A stretch of DNA of 64,000 bases from Bradyrhizobium sp. CCBAU 53340 (GCF_015291645.1 NZ_CP030055.1:4712001-4776000); one strand, 5' to 3'; positions 8,082-16,806 are shown, counted from the stretch's first letter. Notes: generated by a model from the sequence alone, not told the origin. Program-made: numbers and translations.

Positions 8082-8474
8082 ATGAACAGCTTGAACAATC
8101 TGGAGTGCGTGACCCTCTTCGTTGATGACCTCGCACGCACGAGATCATTCTACGAGACGGTGTTCGAGGCGAGGCCGATCTATTCCGATGCCGTATGCAG
8201 CGTGATCGGGCTCGGTGGCGTCATGGTCAATTTGCTGCAGGCGACGGAGGCGCCGCAACTTGTGCAACCGGTGGTGCCGGCCGCTTCAAACGCCGGCCCA
8301 CGCATGCTCATGACCATCCGCGTCGCCGATGTCGATGAAGCCTGCGCGAGGATCCGGCAAAACGGTGTGGCGCTGGTGAACGGCCCCATCGATCGTCCCT
8401 GGGGCCGTCGCACCGCCGCCTTTGCCGACCCATCCGGTCATATGTGGGAGATCGCGCAGGAGATACGCTCCTAG
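8082..8474 (+). CDS. VOC (glyoxalase/bleomycin-resistance fold) family protein
   Basis: A 130-residue protein with two beta-alpha-beta-beta-beta modules. The N-terminal module opens LECVTLFVDDLARTRSFYETVF and the C-terminal one contains VDEACARIRQNGVALVNGPIDRPWGRRTAAFADPSGH split over the usual strands, ending with MWEIAQEI. The C-terminal Glu and the PSGHMWE motif fit metal binding in this superfamily. I start at ATG 8082. The substrate cannot be read from sequence; lyases, dioxygenases and resistance proteins share the fold. Confidence 0.87.
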   Translation: MNSLNNLECVTLFVDDLARTRSFYETVFEARPIYSDAVCSVIGLGGVMVNLLQATEAPQLVQPVVPAASNAGPRMLMTIRVADVDEACARIRQNGVALVNGPIDRPWGRRTAAFADPSGHMWEIAQEIRS

Positions 8475-8548
8475 AATCCGTCATCCTGCCGGGCCGGTTG
8501 GGCCAAGCGATTCTAGCGGCAAACGTCGCTGGCGACCTGCCAGCGGCG

Positions 8549-9190
8549 TCAGTCGCGCGATCGACGCGGCACCGAGCGCGCTTTCTCGCTGCCGATCATA
8601 GCTCCGATCCCTTCGACCGTGGGCAGATCCAGCGCCGACAGCACACGTCCCTTTCCGCGTTTGTACAGTGTTGCATAGCGGGCCGGCTCTAGAAGGTCCG
8701 GCCGCGGCTGGAATCCCAATACCACCTTGTTGAAGCGAATTGCGCCGCAACCCGGAGCTTCGCAATCCTGCTTATCCTTCGGGCACGCGTTGAATGAGCA
8801 GAGCCGGCCGAGATAGCGGTCGCTGCCCGGTTCGATCAGAAAAATGTCGAGCTGTTGAGGGACCACGCTCGTGCCGGCTCCACGTTCAAATGCCGCGCGA
8901 AGCGCCAGAGCGGCGGCACGACGAAGGGCGTCGAGCCGGTCCAGTGAATCAATCCAGACCGCGATATCCAGATCACCGCACTCATGCCAGACCTCGATGC
9001 CTGCGCGTCGAAACTCCGAAAACCGGGGAACTTCTTTCCAGAGTGGCTTGGCAACCGAGCCGATCACCGCCACCGCTTCCACCTCCCGATGCGATGCCCA
9101 TGCATCGGCAACGACGTCGGCAGCAATCCTGAACTCGCGCTGTCGCTGCAACAGGAAGCGGTTCTGCTCGTCGATCTTTGCGCGCCTCAC
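8549..9190 (-). CDS. Nucleotidyltransferase-fold protein with a four-cysteine cluster
   Basis: A 213-residue protein. Residues 36-81 give the polymerase-beta-type nucleotidyltransferase signature: VEAVAVIGS (Gly44-Ser45), then GDLDIAVWID (Asp73 and Asp75), with a third acidic residue in QQLDIFLIE (Asp115). All three acids needed for two-metal catalysis are therefore present. A cluster of Cys131, Cys136, Cys143 and Cys148 follows, perhaps a zinc site. The gene starts 4 bp after the SWIM-protein stop, so the two are almost certainly one operon. The target (nucleic acid, protein or small molecule) is unknown. Confidence 0.75.
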   Translation of the reverse strand: MRRAKIDEQNRFLLQRQREFRIAADVVADAWASHREVEAVAVIGSVAKPLWKEVPRFSEFRRAGIEVWHECGDLDIAVWIDSLDRLDALRRAAALALRAAFERGAGTSVVPQQLDIFLIEPGSDRYLGRLCSFNACPKDKQDCEAPGCGAIRFNKVVLGFQPRPDLLEPARYATLYKRGKGRVLSALDLPTVEGIGAMIGSEKARSVPRRSRD

Positions 9191-9194
9191 TGTC

Positions 9195-10865
9195 TTACCC
9201 CAACAACTTCATGAAATTGCGTTTGCGACCGTGCCGCACCCTGAGATCAGCGACGTACGCTAGCTGCTCGGCCTCGCTACGTAGCCTCGCCATGCGACGA
9301 ATTATTTTGACCGCTTCTTCGTAGCCGGCGCCAGTCAGCAGTCGCTCGATTTGCGCCTCGTAGAATTGAAGCGCCTCGCGCGGAAACTTCATGTCGCTAG
9401 CCTCGACCAGCGCCTGCCTCGCGTAAGGCGAAGCACCAAACCTGCTCACGGACGACCATGCATCATCGAACCGCTTTTCGGATATGTAAATCTCGACCAG
9501 GAGATCGGGGCGATCGTGCCACAAGGTGCCCGACTTCTTGCCAAGACGGGCCTCCAACACGGCGACCGCTCGCTCAACCGCGGCAGTGCCGGCGAGCTTG
9601 CGAAGCTGCTTGAATATTTCCAGGCTGGGCTGCTTCTCGAATGCCCGCCACAGATGGGCCTCCGCATCCGGCTTGCGGCGGGCCTTCGTCAACAGGTTTA
9701 CGGCAAAAAACAACAACCGCTCGTCCGACTGCCGATCCTCGAATAGCCAAAGACCTTCCTCGGCACGCCGCAAGGCTTCGTTCTCACGCCCTTCCGACGC
9801 GCAAATCTGCGCGAGTTCGAGATAGTCCCAAGGCGATTCGAGATTCTTCGCATACACGGCGATCCTCGCATCGACGTCGCCTTCGCGTTTAGCAAAGAAG
9901 TCGAGAATTCCCCGCAGAATGTAGATGGAACCGCTTGCACTCTCCGTCCCTCGGGTCATACCCGAGCGCGCGGGCAATTTGTCCCATGCCGCGACCGCAA
10001 GACGCCTGTACTCGGCAAGACCCGACTCACCGAGCACGTCGGCGTACCGCTCAGCCGCGCCCCGGAAGGTTTCGAAGTCGCTCTTCGTCTCTCGCGCGAA
10101 CAGGCTTCGTGCAAGCTCGATGGGCTCTGGCCGCGCGGCTTCCGCCGCTGCGTGATGGATATCTAACGCTTGAGAAAGCAGCTCGCCGAGCAGGCCGTCG
10201 GAATCATCGATCGCTTCGAACTTTGCTTCAATGGCCTCGATTGCATGGTCGATCAAACCGAGCGCGAGGCCGGCGCGCGATCCCGACGCGAGTTGGGCTA
10301 CCATCTCCAGCACCTCCTCAACCCCGGCCTGCCAGCGCGGAGCTTCGCGATAGTCGACATATCCCCGCGTGCGGGTCGCTGCGTCAATCGCCTTGCGCAA
10401 GCGCTTCTCGAGCGTCCCGTCGTCCGCCTGTAGGGCGGCCGATTGAATCTCAAGCCTGCCAAGCAACTCGGGATATTGCTCTGCCACGCCGAAGATCAGG
10501 TCGACCAGCTCATCCGCGGTCTTGCTTTTCAAGTATTGGCGTATCCGCGACCGTGCTTCGGTCGTTGCGACTTCGATATCGCGTCCTCCAGCATTTGCCG
10601 CGAGCGCCGTCGCGACCATGTGCTTGCAGAACACTTGTTCTGCAAAGGCGGGACAGGAGCAGTTTCCGCCAATCTCGCTTCCCCACCCCGTTAGAATCGT
10701 GCGGTAGTCCTCGGACCCGGCGACCTCGGCTACAACGCGCTGCGGCGTGAGAGACTGGATCTCGACGCTTCCTTCCTCGAAATATTCCTCGCCTCGCTCA
10801 AAGGTCTTTCCGCCCGCAAGCTTTTTGACCTTCGCAATGTCAAAGCGGGCGGAGTTTTGCGACAT
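9195..10865 (-). CDS. SWIM zinc-finger protein with helical-repeat C-terminus
   Basis: A 556-residue protein. Residues about 5-60 form the domain usual before SWIM fingers (KVKKLAGGKTFERGEEYFEEG), and residues 69-82 are the SWIM zinc finger itself, C69-S-C71, eight residues, C80-K-H82. The rest, from about 110, is alpha-helical and resembles TPR-like repeats (LELAQICASEGRENEALRRA and the next repeats). SWIM fingers bind DNA or protein and often accompany nucleic-acid enzymes. Its downstream partner 4 bp away is a nucleotidyltransferase-fold gene. There is no visible enzymatic domain in this protein. Confidence 0.85.
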   Translation of the reverse strand: MSQNSARFDIAKVKKLAGGKTFERGEEYFEEGSVEIQSLTPQRVVAEVAGSEDYRTILTGWGSEIGGNCSCPAFAEQVFCKHMVATALAANAGGRDIEVATTEARSRIRQYLKSKTADELVDLIFGVAEQYPELLGRLEIQSAALQADDGTLEKRLRKAIDAATRTRGYVDYREAPRWQAGVEEVLEMVAQLASGSRAGLALGLIDHAIEAIEAKFEAIDDSDGLLGELLSQALDIHHAAAEAARPEPIELARSLFARETKSDFETFRGAAERYADVLGESGLAEYRRLAVAAWDKLPARSGMTRGTESASGSIYILRGILDFFAKREGDVDARIAVYAKNLESPWDYLELAQICASEGRENEALRRAEEGLWLFEDRQSDERLLFFAVNLLTKARRKPDAEAHLWRAFEKQPSLEIFKQLRKLAGTAAVERAVAVLEARLGKKSGTLWHDRPDLLVEIYISEKRFDDAWSSVSRFGASPYARQALVEASDMKFPREALQFYEAQIERLLTGAGYEEAVKIIRRMARLRSEAEQLAYVADLRVRHGRKRNFMKLLG

Positions 10866-10913
10866 CGAACGACCGTCATTTTATCAGAGACAGGCGGCCA
10901 AACACGCCGTCCC

Positions 10914-12512
10914 CTACTCCCACTCAATCGTCCCCGGCGGCTTGCTGGTCACGTCGTACACCACCCGGTTCACGCCCTTCACCTCGTTGATGATGCGCGT
11001 GGCGGTCTCGCCCAAAAACTTCATGTCGAACTGGTAGAAGTCCGCGGTCATGCCGTCGGTCGAGGTGACGGCGCGGAGGCCCACCACATAATCGTAAGTG
11101 CGGCCGTCGCCCATGACGCCGACCGTCTTCACCGGGAGCAGCACGGCAAACGCCTGCCAGATCTCGTCGTAGAGGCCATGCCTCCTGATCTGGTCGATGT
11201 AGACGGCATCGGCCTTGCGCAGGATGTCGAGCTTGTCTTTGGTGATATCGCCGGGGCAGCGGATGGCGAGGCCCGGGCCTGGGAACGGGTGGCGGCCGAC
11301 GAAGATTTCGGGCAGACCCAGCTCGCGCCCGAGCTTGCGCACCTCGTCCTTGAACAATTCGCGCAAGGGCTCGACGAGCTTCATGTTCATGCGCTCGGGC
11401 AGACCGCCGACATTGTGGTGCGACTTGATGGTGACTGAAGGGCCGCCGGTGAAGGAGACGCTCTCGATCACGTCGGGGTAGAGTGTGCCTTGGGCGAGGA
11501 AGTCGGCGCCGCCGATCTTCTTGGCCTCAGCTTCGAACACCTCGATGAAGAGGCGGCCGATGGTCTTGCGCTTGGTCTCGGGGTCGGTGACGCCCTCGAG
11601 CTCGCCGAGGAATTGCTTGGAGGCATCCACGTGCACGAGCGGGATGTTGTAGTGATGGCGGAACAGGTCGACCACCTGCTCGGCCTCGTTCAGGCGCATC
11701 AGGCCGTGATCGACGAAGACGCAGGTGAGCTGGTCACCGATGGCCTCGTGGATCAGCACGGCCGCGACGGCGGAATCGACGCCGCCGGACAGGCCGCAGA
11801 TCACCCTGCCCTTGCCGACCTGAGCACGGATCTTGGCGATCTCCTCCTCGCGGAAGGCGCGCATGGTCCAGTCGCCGGTGAGGCCGGCGATCTTGCGGAC
11901 GAAGTTGCGGATCAGCTTGGCGCCGTCGGGCGTGTGCACCACCTCGGGGTGGAACATCAGGCCGTAATATTTTCGCGTCTCGTCCTGGATGATCGCGAAG
12001 GGCGCGTTCGGCGAGGTGCCGGCGACCGAGAAGCCCGGCGGCATCCTGGTGATGCGATCGCCATGGCTCATCCAGACCTGGTTCTTGCTGCCTGACGACC
12101 AGACGTCCGCGAACAGCTTGCTGTCGGCCTTGACCTCGACATCGGCGCGGCCGAACTCACGGTGATGGCCGCCTTCGACCTCGCCGCCGAGCTGGGCCGC
12201 CATGGTCATCTGGCCGTAGCAGATGCCCATCACGGGCACGCCGGAATCGAAGATCAGTTGCGGTGCACGGGGCGAGCCGGCCTCATGCACCGATTCAGGG
12301 CCGCCGGAGAGAATCACCGCTTTCGGCTTCATCTCCTTGAAGGCCTGTTCGGCCTTGTTGAACGGGACGATTTCGCAATAGACGCCGTCCTCGCGCACGC
12401 GACGCGCGATCAGCTGCGTCACCTGGCTGCCGAAATCGACGATGAGAATCTTGTCGTGCGCCGAGGCCACCGAGGGCGTCGACGCGGAGCGGTCGTTCTG
12501 TGCTGCTGTCAT
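10914..12512 (-). CDS. guaA: GMP synthase (glutamine-hydrolysing)
   Basis: GuaA converts XMP, ATP and glutamine to GMP, the last step of guanylate synthesis. From ATG 12512 it has 532 residues. The class-I glutaminase domain shows the nucleophile in VMGICYGQ and the His/Glu pair in MFHPEV. The ATP-pyrophosphatase domain has the P-loop GLSGGVDS followed by VFVDHGLMR. The dimerisation domain has FPGPGLAIR and ends in the conserved GTIEWE. I reject the longer upstream start because MTAAQ begins the usual N-terminus. guaB, which makes its substrate, lies at 24074-25567 on the same strand. Confidence 0.98.
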   Translation of the reverse strand: MTAAQNDRSASTPSVASAHDKILIVDFGSQVTQLIARRVREDGVYCEIVPFNKAEQAFKEMKPKAVILSGGPESVHEAGSPRAPQLIFDSGVPVMGICYGQMTMAAQLGGEVEGGHHREFGRADVEVKADSKLFADVWSSGSKNQVWMSHGDRITRMPPGFSVAGTSPNAPFAIIQDETRKYYGLMFHPEVVHTPDGAKLIRNFVRKIAGLTGDWTMRAFREEEIAKIRAQVGKGRVICGLSGGVDSAVAAVLIHEAIGDQLTCVFVDHGLMRLNEAEQVVDLFRHHYNIPLVHVDASKQFLGELEGVTDPETKRKTIGRLFIEVFEAEAKKIGGADFLAQGTLYPDVIESVSFTGGPSVTIKSHHNVGGLPERMNMKLVEPLRELFKDEVRKLGRELGLPEIFVGRHPFPGPGLAIRCPGDITKDKLDILRKADAVYIDQIRRHGLYDEIWQAFAVLLPVKTVGVMGDGRTYDYVVGLRAVTSTDGMTADFYQFDMKFLGETATRIINEVKGVNRVVYDVTSKPPGTIEWE

Positions 12513-12598
12513 GGCAAGCCAATACGCGATGAGCCCCCGGCCCGCAACCGCGCGTCTGCGCGCGCCCACATGCTTCTTTGGGCATGGACAAATGGATA

Positions 12599-12619
12599 TA
12601 GGTAAGTATTATTTACCTA
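12599..12619. promoter_or_regulatory. Inverted repeat TAGGTAA-N7-TTACCTA in the guaA/SnoaL-like intergenic region
   Basis: Perfect 7-bp arms in an AT-rich patch within GC-rich DNA, 87 bp upstream of guaA and 44 bp upstream of the divergent SnoaL-like gene. This looks like an operator for a dimeric repressor (the GTAA...TTAC pattern occurs in HxlR and MarR sites), but no such regulator is adjacent. Confidence 0.5.
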
Positions 12620-12662
12620 ATTTGCCCCATCCAGAAACCGGGGGCCGATCAGGGAGAACGCC

Positions 12663-13034
12663 ATGTCTGGATTTCATCAGCCTTCACAGCTTGCCGCGCT
12701 CGGCCGGACCTGGCTCGAGGCCTGGAATGCCCGCGATCTCGAGCGCGTGCTGGCGCTCTATGACGAGGCCACCGTGATGACCTCGGATCGCATCCCCGCG
12801 ATGGGGTTCGATGCCAGCGGCACCGTGCGCGGCAAGGACGCGCTCCGCGCCTATTGGAGCAAGGCGCTCGCCCTATTGCCGGAGCTGCACTTTTCGCTGA
12901 TCGACCTGTTCGTCAGCCCGGACAGCGTCGTGGTGTTCTACCAGAACGAGCGGGGCAAGAAGATCTGCGAATATCTGCGGGTGAATGATGCGGGGCTGAT
13001 CGTGCAGGGCTCGGCGAACCATCTGCCGCATTGA
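12663..13034 (+). CDS. SnoaL/NTF2-like fold protein
   Basis: A 123-residue single-domain protein with the SnoaL_2 pattern: LAALGRTWLEAWNARDLERVL, LYDEATVMTSDRIP, GKDALRAYWSKALALLPELHF and the strand VVVFYQNERGKKICEYLRV. GGGAGA precedes the ATG. It is unrelated in detail to the similar-fold gene at 1002. Probable roles are small-molecule isomerase, hydrolase or binding protein. It is divergent from guaA with an inverted repeat between them, so it may be induced by a signal. Confidence 0.82.
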   Translation: MSGFHQPSQLAALGRTWLEAWNARDLERVLALYDEATVMTSDRIPAMGFDASGTVRGKDALRAYWSKALALLPELHFSLIDLFVSPDSVVVFYQNERGKKICEYLRVNDAGLIVQGSANHLPH

Positions 13035-13066
13035 GTGCGCTTGAACGCGACGACCTCGCTCCTTCC

Positions 13067-13197
13067 CCGTCATCCTGAGGTGCGAGTTCTGCGGCGCGCA
13101 GCGACGCAGGGCGAGCCTCGAAGGATGTACGGCCCCGATGCAGCCAGGCCGTCGCCCTTCGAGGGCCGCTGAAGAAGCGGCCATCTCAGGGTGACGG
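13067..13197. repeat. Palindromic repeat, family G
   Basis: A 131-bp imperfect palindrome opening CCGTCATCCTGAGG and closing with CATCTCAGGGTGACGG, between the SnoaL-like and cupin genes (both plus strand). The internal GCCCTTCGAGG/CCTCGAAGG parts also pair. Confidence 0.8.
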
Positions 13198-13252
13198 TGA
13201 TAGAGGCGTGCGCTAACAACAGCACCGCCGGCACTGAAACAGGACCCTCCCC

Positions 13253-13585
13253 ATGAAACTCCCCACCTCGCCCTTCACCGTCACCGACTGGAGCAAGGTC
13301 GAAGCCACAAGGCATCCCGGTGAGACCGGACAGGCGCTTTGGCGGACGCTCAACATCGGCGACCTTCGCGTGCGGATGGTCGAGTATTCGCCGGGCTATC
13401 TCGCCGATCACTGGTGCGATCGCGGCCACGTCATCTTCGTGGTCAAGGGCGAGCTCGACAGCGAATTGCGCGACGGGCGCAAGTTCAAGCTGACGCCGGG
13501 CATGAGCTACCAGGTCTCGGATTTCGGCGATGCCGCGCATCGCTCCTCGACGGCAGTGGGCGCGACGCTCTTCATCGTGGACTGA
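13253..13585 (+). CDS. DHCW-motif cupin-fold protein
   Basis: A 110-residue single-domain cupin. The beta-barrel carries ADHWCDRGHVIFVVKGELD, whose DHWC segment marks the DHCW-motif family, and a second half FKLTPGMSYQVSDFGDAAHRSS with a His near the metal site. AGGACC lies before ATG 13253. The function is not established. Gene order gives no clue: palindromic repeat G separates it from the upstream gene, and a cold-shock gene follows. Confidence 0.87.
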   Translation: MKLPTSPFTVTDWSKVEATRHPGETGQALWRTLNIGDLRVRMVEYSPGYLADHWCDRGHVIFVVKGELDSELRDGRKFKLTPGMSYQVSDFGDAAHRSSTAVGATLFIVD

Positions 13586-13662
13586 CGGAACTATCCTTCC
13601 GGAAAACGGTGTGCAGCGCAAAATAGCAAACCATGGACAGTTCGCTGCCAACGCGTGTTGCC

Positions 13663-13691
13663 TTGAACTGGCCCCAATATTTAGCTAGATT
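13663..13691 (+). promoter_or_regulatory. Candidate promoter of the cold-shock gene, with a long leader
   Basis: TTGAAC (13663-13668), a 17-bp spacer and TAGATT (13686-13691) predict a start near 13698. That gives a leader of about 160 nt before ATG 13856, similar to the long, temperature-responsive leader known for E. coli cspA. The promoter match is moderate. Confidence 0.45.
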
Positions 13692-13855
13692 AACAGGCAT
13701 CGATCCTTGGCCGAACGACTGGGCCGCGGCGCCTCATTTCCCAATGGGCGAGCACGTTTCAGGTATTTCTCCAAAATCGACCAACCGGGACGAAGGGCGC
13801 GAGCTGTCGCGCTTTGGTCCCCCTGAGTGCATCGTCACTTGAGAAGGAAATGACT

Positions 13856-14065
13856 ATGACTATGGGCACCGTGAAGTGGTTCAACAACCAAAAGGGTTTT
13901 GGTTTCATCCAGCCCGACAACGGCGACAAGGACGTCTTCGTCCACATCAGCGCCGTCGAGCGCGCGGGTCTGTCGACCCTCAATGAGGGCCAGAAGGTGT
14001 CGTTCGACATCGTCGCGGACCGCCGCAGCGGCAAGTCCGCCGCCGACAACCTCCGCGCCGGCTAG
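13856..14065 (+). CDS. Cold-shock protein (CspA family)
   Basis: A 69-residue OB-fold RNA chaperone. It carries both RNA-binding motifs: [15 protein letters not shown] (RNP1-type) and DVFVHIS (RNP2-type), then the ALERAGL-like segment. Three in-frame ATGs are possible (13850, 13856, 13862); I choose 13856, which lies 7 nt after AAGGA. Family members bind single-stranded RNA and DNA and melt structures that block translation. A strong terminator follows at 14123-14159. A long leader upstream suggests post-transcriptional control. Confidence 0.95.
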   Translation: MTMGTVKWFNNQKGFGFIQPDNGDKDVFVHISAVERAGLSTLNEGQKVSFDIVADRRSGKSAADNLRAG

Positions 14066-14122
14066 AGGCCTGCGCCATTGGCGATCTGACCGCGGACGTA
14101 CCGGCAGACCGTTGAGCTAAAG

Positions 14123-14159
14123 AAACCCCGCGACCGGGATTCCGGTTCGCGGGGTTTTT
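14123..14159 (+). terminator. Rho-independent terminator of the cold-shock gene
   Basis: AAACCCCGCG pairs with CGCGGGGTTT, and an inner ACCGG/CCGGT stem closes on GATT with one bulged base. The 3' arm runs into TTTTT. This is the clearest intrinsic terminator of the window and lies 57 bp after the stop codon. Confidence 0.93.
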
Positions 14160-14168
14160 GTTGTAGGT

Positions 14169-14269
14169 GTCATTCCGGGGCTCGCGAAGCGAGAGCCCGG
14201 AATCCATTGACCCGCAGAGTCTGTCGCACGATGGATTCCGGGCTCGCCCTTCGGGCGCCCCGGAATGAC
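14169..14269. repeat. Palindromic repeat, family B, copy 1
   Basis: A 101-bp element with perfect 13-bp outer arms GTCATTCCGGGGC and GCCCCGGAATGAC and smaller internal hairpins. It sits between the cold-shock terminator and the convergent methyltransferase gene. Related copies are at 25792-25832 and 61376-61459. Confidence 0.88.
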
Positions 14270-14281
14270 GGCGGAGCGAGA

Positions 14282-15583
14282 TCAAGCCATTTTCTTCAGC
14301 ACCGAGACGAAGAACCCGTCCGTCCCGGTCCGCCGTGGCGTCATCAGCCAGCCTTCGGGTGATTGCAGCGCGGCGTCTGCGAACGCCTCGGCCTTGTCCC
14401 AGAGCACGCTCGCGGTCTGTTCCGGCGGTACGACCGAGAACTCCGGATGGCTGGCGACGAACGCCCGCACCTGCTCGTTGTTCTCCTCCGACAGCACCGA
14501 GCAGGTGATGTAGGCGATGCGGCCGCCCGCCTTCACCAGCGGAACGGCGCGCGCCAGCACCTCGGCCTGGTCCTTGAGACGAATCTCCAGCGCGCCCGGC
14601 CGCATGCGCCATTTGGCGTCGGGGTTGCGGCGCCAGGTGCCGGTTCCCGTGCAGGGCGCATCGATCACGACGAGGTCGGCGGTGCCGCGGATATCGGCCA
14701 GCGGATCGGCATCGCCCTTGGGCGTGCGGACCTCGGCATTGTGGACGCCGGCGCGCGACAGGCGCTCGTGGATCGGCGCAAGCTGGCGCTTGTCGCTGTC
14801 GGTCGCGATCAGTCGGCCCTTGCCCTGCACCTGTGCTGCGAGCGCGAGCGTCTTGCCGCCGGCGCCGGCGCAGAGATCGATCACCTGCTCGCCCGGTTTT
14901 GCCGCCGTGAACAGCGCCGCAAGCTGCGATCCTTCATCCTGCACTTCAATGCCGCCCTTGATGAAATCCTCTTCCGCCTGGATTCCCGGATTGCGCGCAT
15001 CGGCCGAAAGCTCGATGCGTAAGCCCGTTGGCGACCATGGCGTCGGTTTCGCATGAAGATGAGCAAGCGCCTTCAGCACCTTGTCGCGATTGGATTTTAG
15101 CGTGTTGACCCGCAGGTCGAGCGGGGCCCGGCTCGCCATCGCAGCCGCCTCGGCGATGCGGTCCTCGCCGAACACTTTTGTCAGGTGCGGGTCGAGCCAC
15201 TCAGGGTAGTCGCCGGCGACAGCGGCGGGCGCATCCTTCAGGGAGCGATGGCCGAGCGCCGCCTGCTCGGCGTCCGTCAACGGCGCGGGTGCAAACCGGC
15301 TGCCGTCGAACAGGGCGCCCATGGTCGCGGTGTCCATGTTGCGCTCGAGGCGGAGCATGCCGATCAGGCGCGCGCGGGCGGTGTCGGAGTCCATCAGATG
15401 CGCGCTGGAGGAAAAGCGGCGCAGCACGTCCCAGACGAGGCCGGCAATGGCGGCGCGGTCGCCGGAGCCGGCAAAGCGGTGCGCGGTGCCCCACTCCTTC
15501 AGCGCTTTCGCCGCGGGCACGCGGTCGCGTTCGATAGTGTCGATCAGTTCGATGGCTGCTGACAGCCGGGCAGCGGGAGTCAT
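14282..15583 (-). CDS. RsmB/NOP-family RNA (cytosine-5)-methyltransferase
   Basis: A 433-residue class-I SAM methyltransferase. Residues about 1-130 form a NusB-like RNA-binding domain (RFSSSAHLMDS), and the catalytic domain has motif I VIDLCAGAGGKTLALA, motif IV DAPCTGTGTWRR with the release Cys, and motif VI ITCSVLSEEN with the attacking Cys. This is the RsmB/NSUN arrangement. RsmB methylates C967 of 16S rRNA in E. coli; alphaproteobacteria have several paralogues, so the exact target is uncertain. Its position between guaB and guaA fits Bradyrhizobium gene order as I recall it. Confidence 0.92.
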   Translation of the reverse strand: MTPAARLSAAIELIDTIERDRVPAAKALKEWGTAHRFAGSGDRAAIAGLVWDVLRRFSSSAHLMDSDTARARLIGMLRLERNMDTATMGALFDGSRFAPAPLTDAEQAALGHRSLKDAPAAVAGDYPEWLDPHLTKVFGEDRIAEAAAMASRAPLDLRVNTLKSNRDKVLKALAHLHAKPTPWSPTGLRIELSADARNPGIQAEEDFIKGGIEVQDEGSQLAALFTAAKPGEQVIDLCAGAGGKTLALAAQVQGKGRLIATDSDKRQLAPIHERLSRAGVHNAEVRTPKGDADPLADIRGTADLVVIDAPCTGTGTWRRNPDAKWRMRPGALEIRLKDQAEVLARAVPLVKAGGRIAYITCSVLSEENNEQVRAFVASHPEFSVVPPEQTASVLWDKAEAFADAALQSPEGWLMTPRRTGTDGFFVSVLKKMA

Positions 15584-15617
15584 TTGAATCTTTCAGGTGA
15601 AATCAGACCAGCAAGAG

Positions 15618-16040
15618 CTAGATCAGCAACAGGATTCTCAGTGCGAAGTAGATCCACATCGCCAACAGCACCAGCACGCCGGCGAGCCAGACCGACGAGC
15701 GGTAGCCCAGATCGTTCGAGCTGACGAACACGCCGGCATGGGCAAAGCGCGTCACCACGAACACCCAGGACATCAGCACGATGAAGAGATCGGCATGGCG
15801 GAGCGGCAGCGCCAGCGCGATCAGGGCGTAGAACAGCACCGGCAGCTCGAACTGGTTGCGGTAGCAATTGGCGATTTGCGTGGGGCCCTTCGGCCAGTTC
15901 GGCTCGCCCAGCGCAATGTCGCGGATCTTGGTCTCGCCCGAGACCAGCGCCTTCCGGCGCCCGAAAACCATGCCGATCAGGAGCGCGAAGGTGAGCCCGA
16001 TCTGCACGAAGACAGGCAGCAAGACCATTTGAACCGACAT
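15618..16040 (-). CDS. MAPEG-family membrane protein
   Basis: A 140-residue protein with four hydrophobic segments, starting at ATG 16040 (MSVQMVLLPVFVQIGLTFAL). After the first helix comes the MAPEG-type segment IANCYRNQFELPVLFYALIAL, with the conserved N-x-x-E/FELPVLFY motif. MAPEG proteins include glutathione- and lipid-metabolising membrane enzymes, but bacterial members of this short type have no assigned reaction. It is 35 bp from the methyltransferase gene on the same strand, so they may be co-transcribed. Confidence 0.87.
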   Translation of the reverse strand: MSVQMVLLPVFVQIGLTFALLIGMVFGRRKALVSGETKIRDIALGEPNWPKGPTQIANCYRNQFELPVLFYALIALALPLRHADLFIVLMSWVFVVTRFAHAGVFVSSNDLGYRSSVWLAGVLVLLAMWIYFALRILLLI

Positions 16041-16087
16041 CGGAACTTTCCCGAAAATGGCGCGAACCGCGCGCGAGGCAATCACCG

Positions 16088-16753
16088 CTACACGGTGCGG
16101 TCGAATTCGACAACGCCGGACTTGGCCAAACGAAACAATTGCGCCGGCCGGGCCGTTGCCTTGCTGACGGAACCGGTCACGGGCTCGATCATCCGGAGCT
16201 CGTCGACCTTGCGGCGGAAGGCGCTGTCGTTGAGCGAGCGGCCGAGCGCTGCTTCATAAGCGCGCCGCAGCTCCGGCAGCGTGAATTCGGGCCGCAGCAG
16301 GAAGGCCGGCAGCGAGGAATAGGCCGCGCGGCGCCGGCAGCGCTCGAGCGCGCCGGCGAGGATCGCGTCATGGTCGAACGGAAGCCCCTTCGCCTCGGCG
16401 AGCGGCAGCATCTTCAGCGACGCATCGCCCTTGGCTGCGAGATCTTCGTACGGCAGCAGCGCGTAATAGGCGATCGACGCCGACCAGCCGCGCGGATCGC
16501 GCGCTGCGCCCGAGAACGTCATCAACTGCTCGAGCACGCGCACCGAAAGTCCGGCCTTGTCGCGCAACACCCGCACCGCTGCAGCGTGGGTCGATGCGTC
16601 CTCTTCGGGATGGACATAGCCGCCGACCAGCGCGAGCCGCCCGGCATGCGGGGCCTTTTCGCGCGCCTGGAACACGGCATGAATGCGGTCGTCGTGCAGG
16701 GTCAGCAGCACGACGTCGATGGTGAGAATGGGGCGGATCAGCTCGGCAGCCAT
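16088..16753 (-). CDS. Nudix-domain / winged-helix protein, NrtR-like regulator
   Basis: A 221-residue protein. Residues 1-140 have the Nudix fold, and residues about 155-215 form a winged helix (FTLPELRRAYEAALGRSLND SAFRRKVDEL pattern). That is the NrtR architecture, where the Nudix part senses ADP-ribose-like ligands. The Nudix box at about 45-69 is broken: the REUxEExGU core reads R61-V-L-R-D-K-A-G-L, so the catalytic Glu residues are Val, Asp and Lys. It is therefore probably a ligand-sensing repressor, not a hydrolase. An inverted repeat lies 32 bp upstream. Confidence 0.82.
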   Translation of the reverse strand: MAAELIRPILTIDVVLLTLHDDRIHAVFQAREKAPHAGRLALVGGYVHPEEDASTHAAAVRVLRDKAGLSVRVLEQLMTFSGAARDPRGWSASIAYYALLPYEDLAAKGDASLKMLPLAEAKGLPFDHDAILAGALERCRRRAAYSSLPAFLLRPEFTLPELRRAYEAALGRSLNDSAFRRKVDELRMIEPVTGSVSKATARPAQLFRLAKSGVVEFDRTV

Positions 16754-16784
16754 GCCGTTGATCCTACTTCATTCAAATAGCAAA

Positions 16785-16806
16785 TTGCAAATAACAAGTT
16801 GCAATA
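16785..16806. promoter_or_regulatory. Inverted repeat ATTGCAA-N8-TTGCAAT upstream of the NrtR-like gene
   Basis: Perfect 7-bp arms and an AT-rich 8-bp spacer in the intergenic region between the NrtR-like gene (minus) and the radical SAM gene (plus). A third partial copy (TAGCAAAT at 16779-16786) overlaps the left arm. It is a likely binding site of the adjacent regulator. Confidence 0.55.

Noticed and set aside
13633..13842. 69-codon frame upstream of the cold-shock gene
   Set aside because: No ribosome-binding site or family match, and it lies in a likely leader.
16088..16753. Catalytic Nudix hydrolase assignment
   Set aside because: The Nudix box lacks the metal-binding Glu residues, and the C-terminal winged helix fits a regulator.
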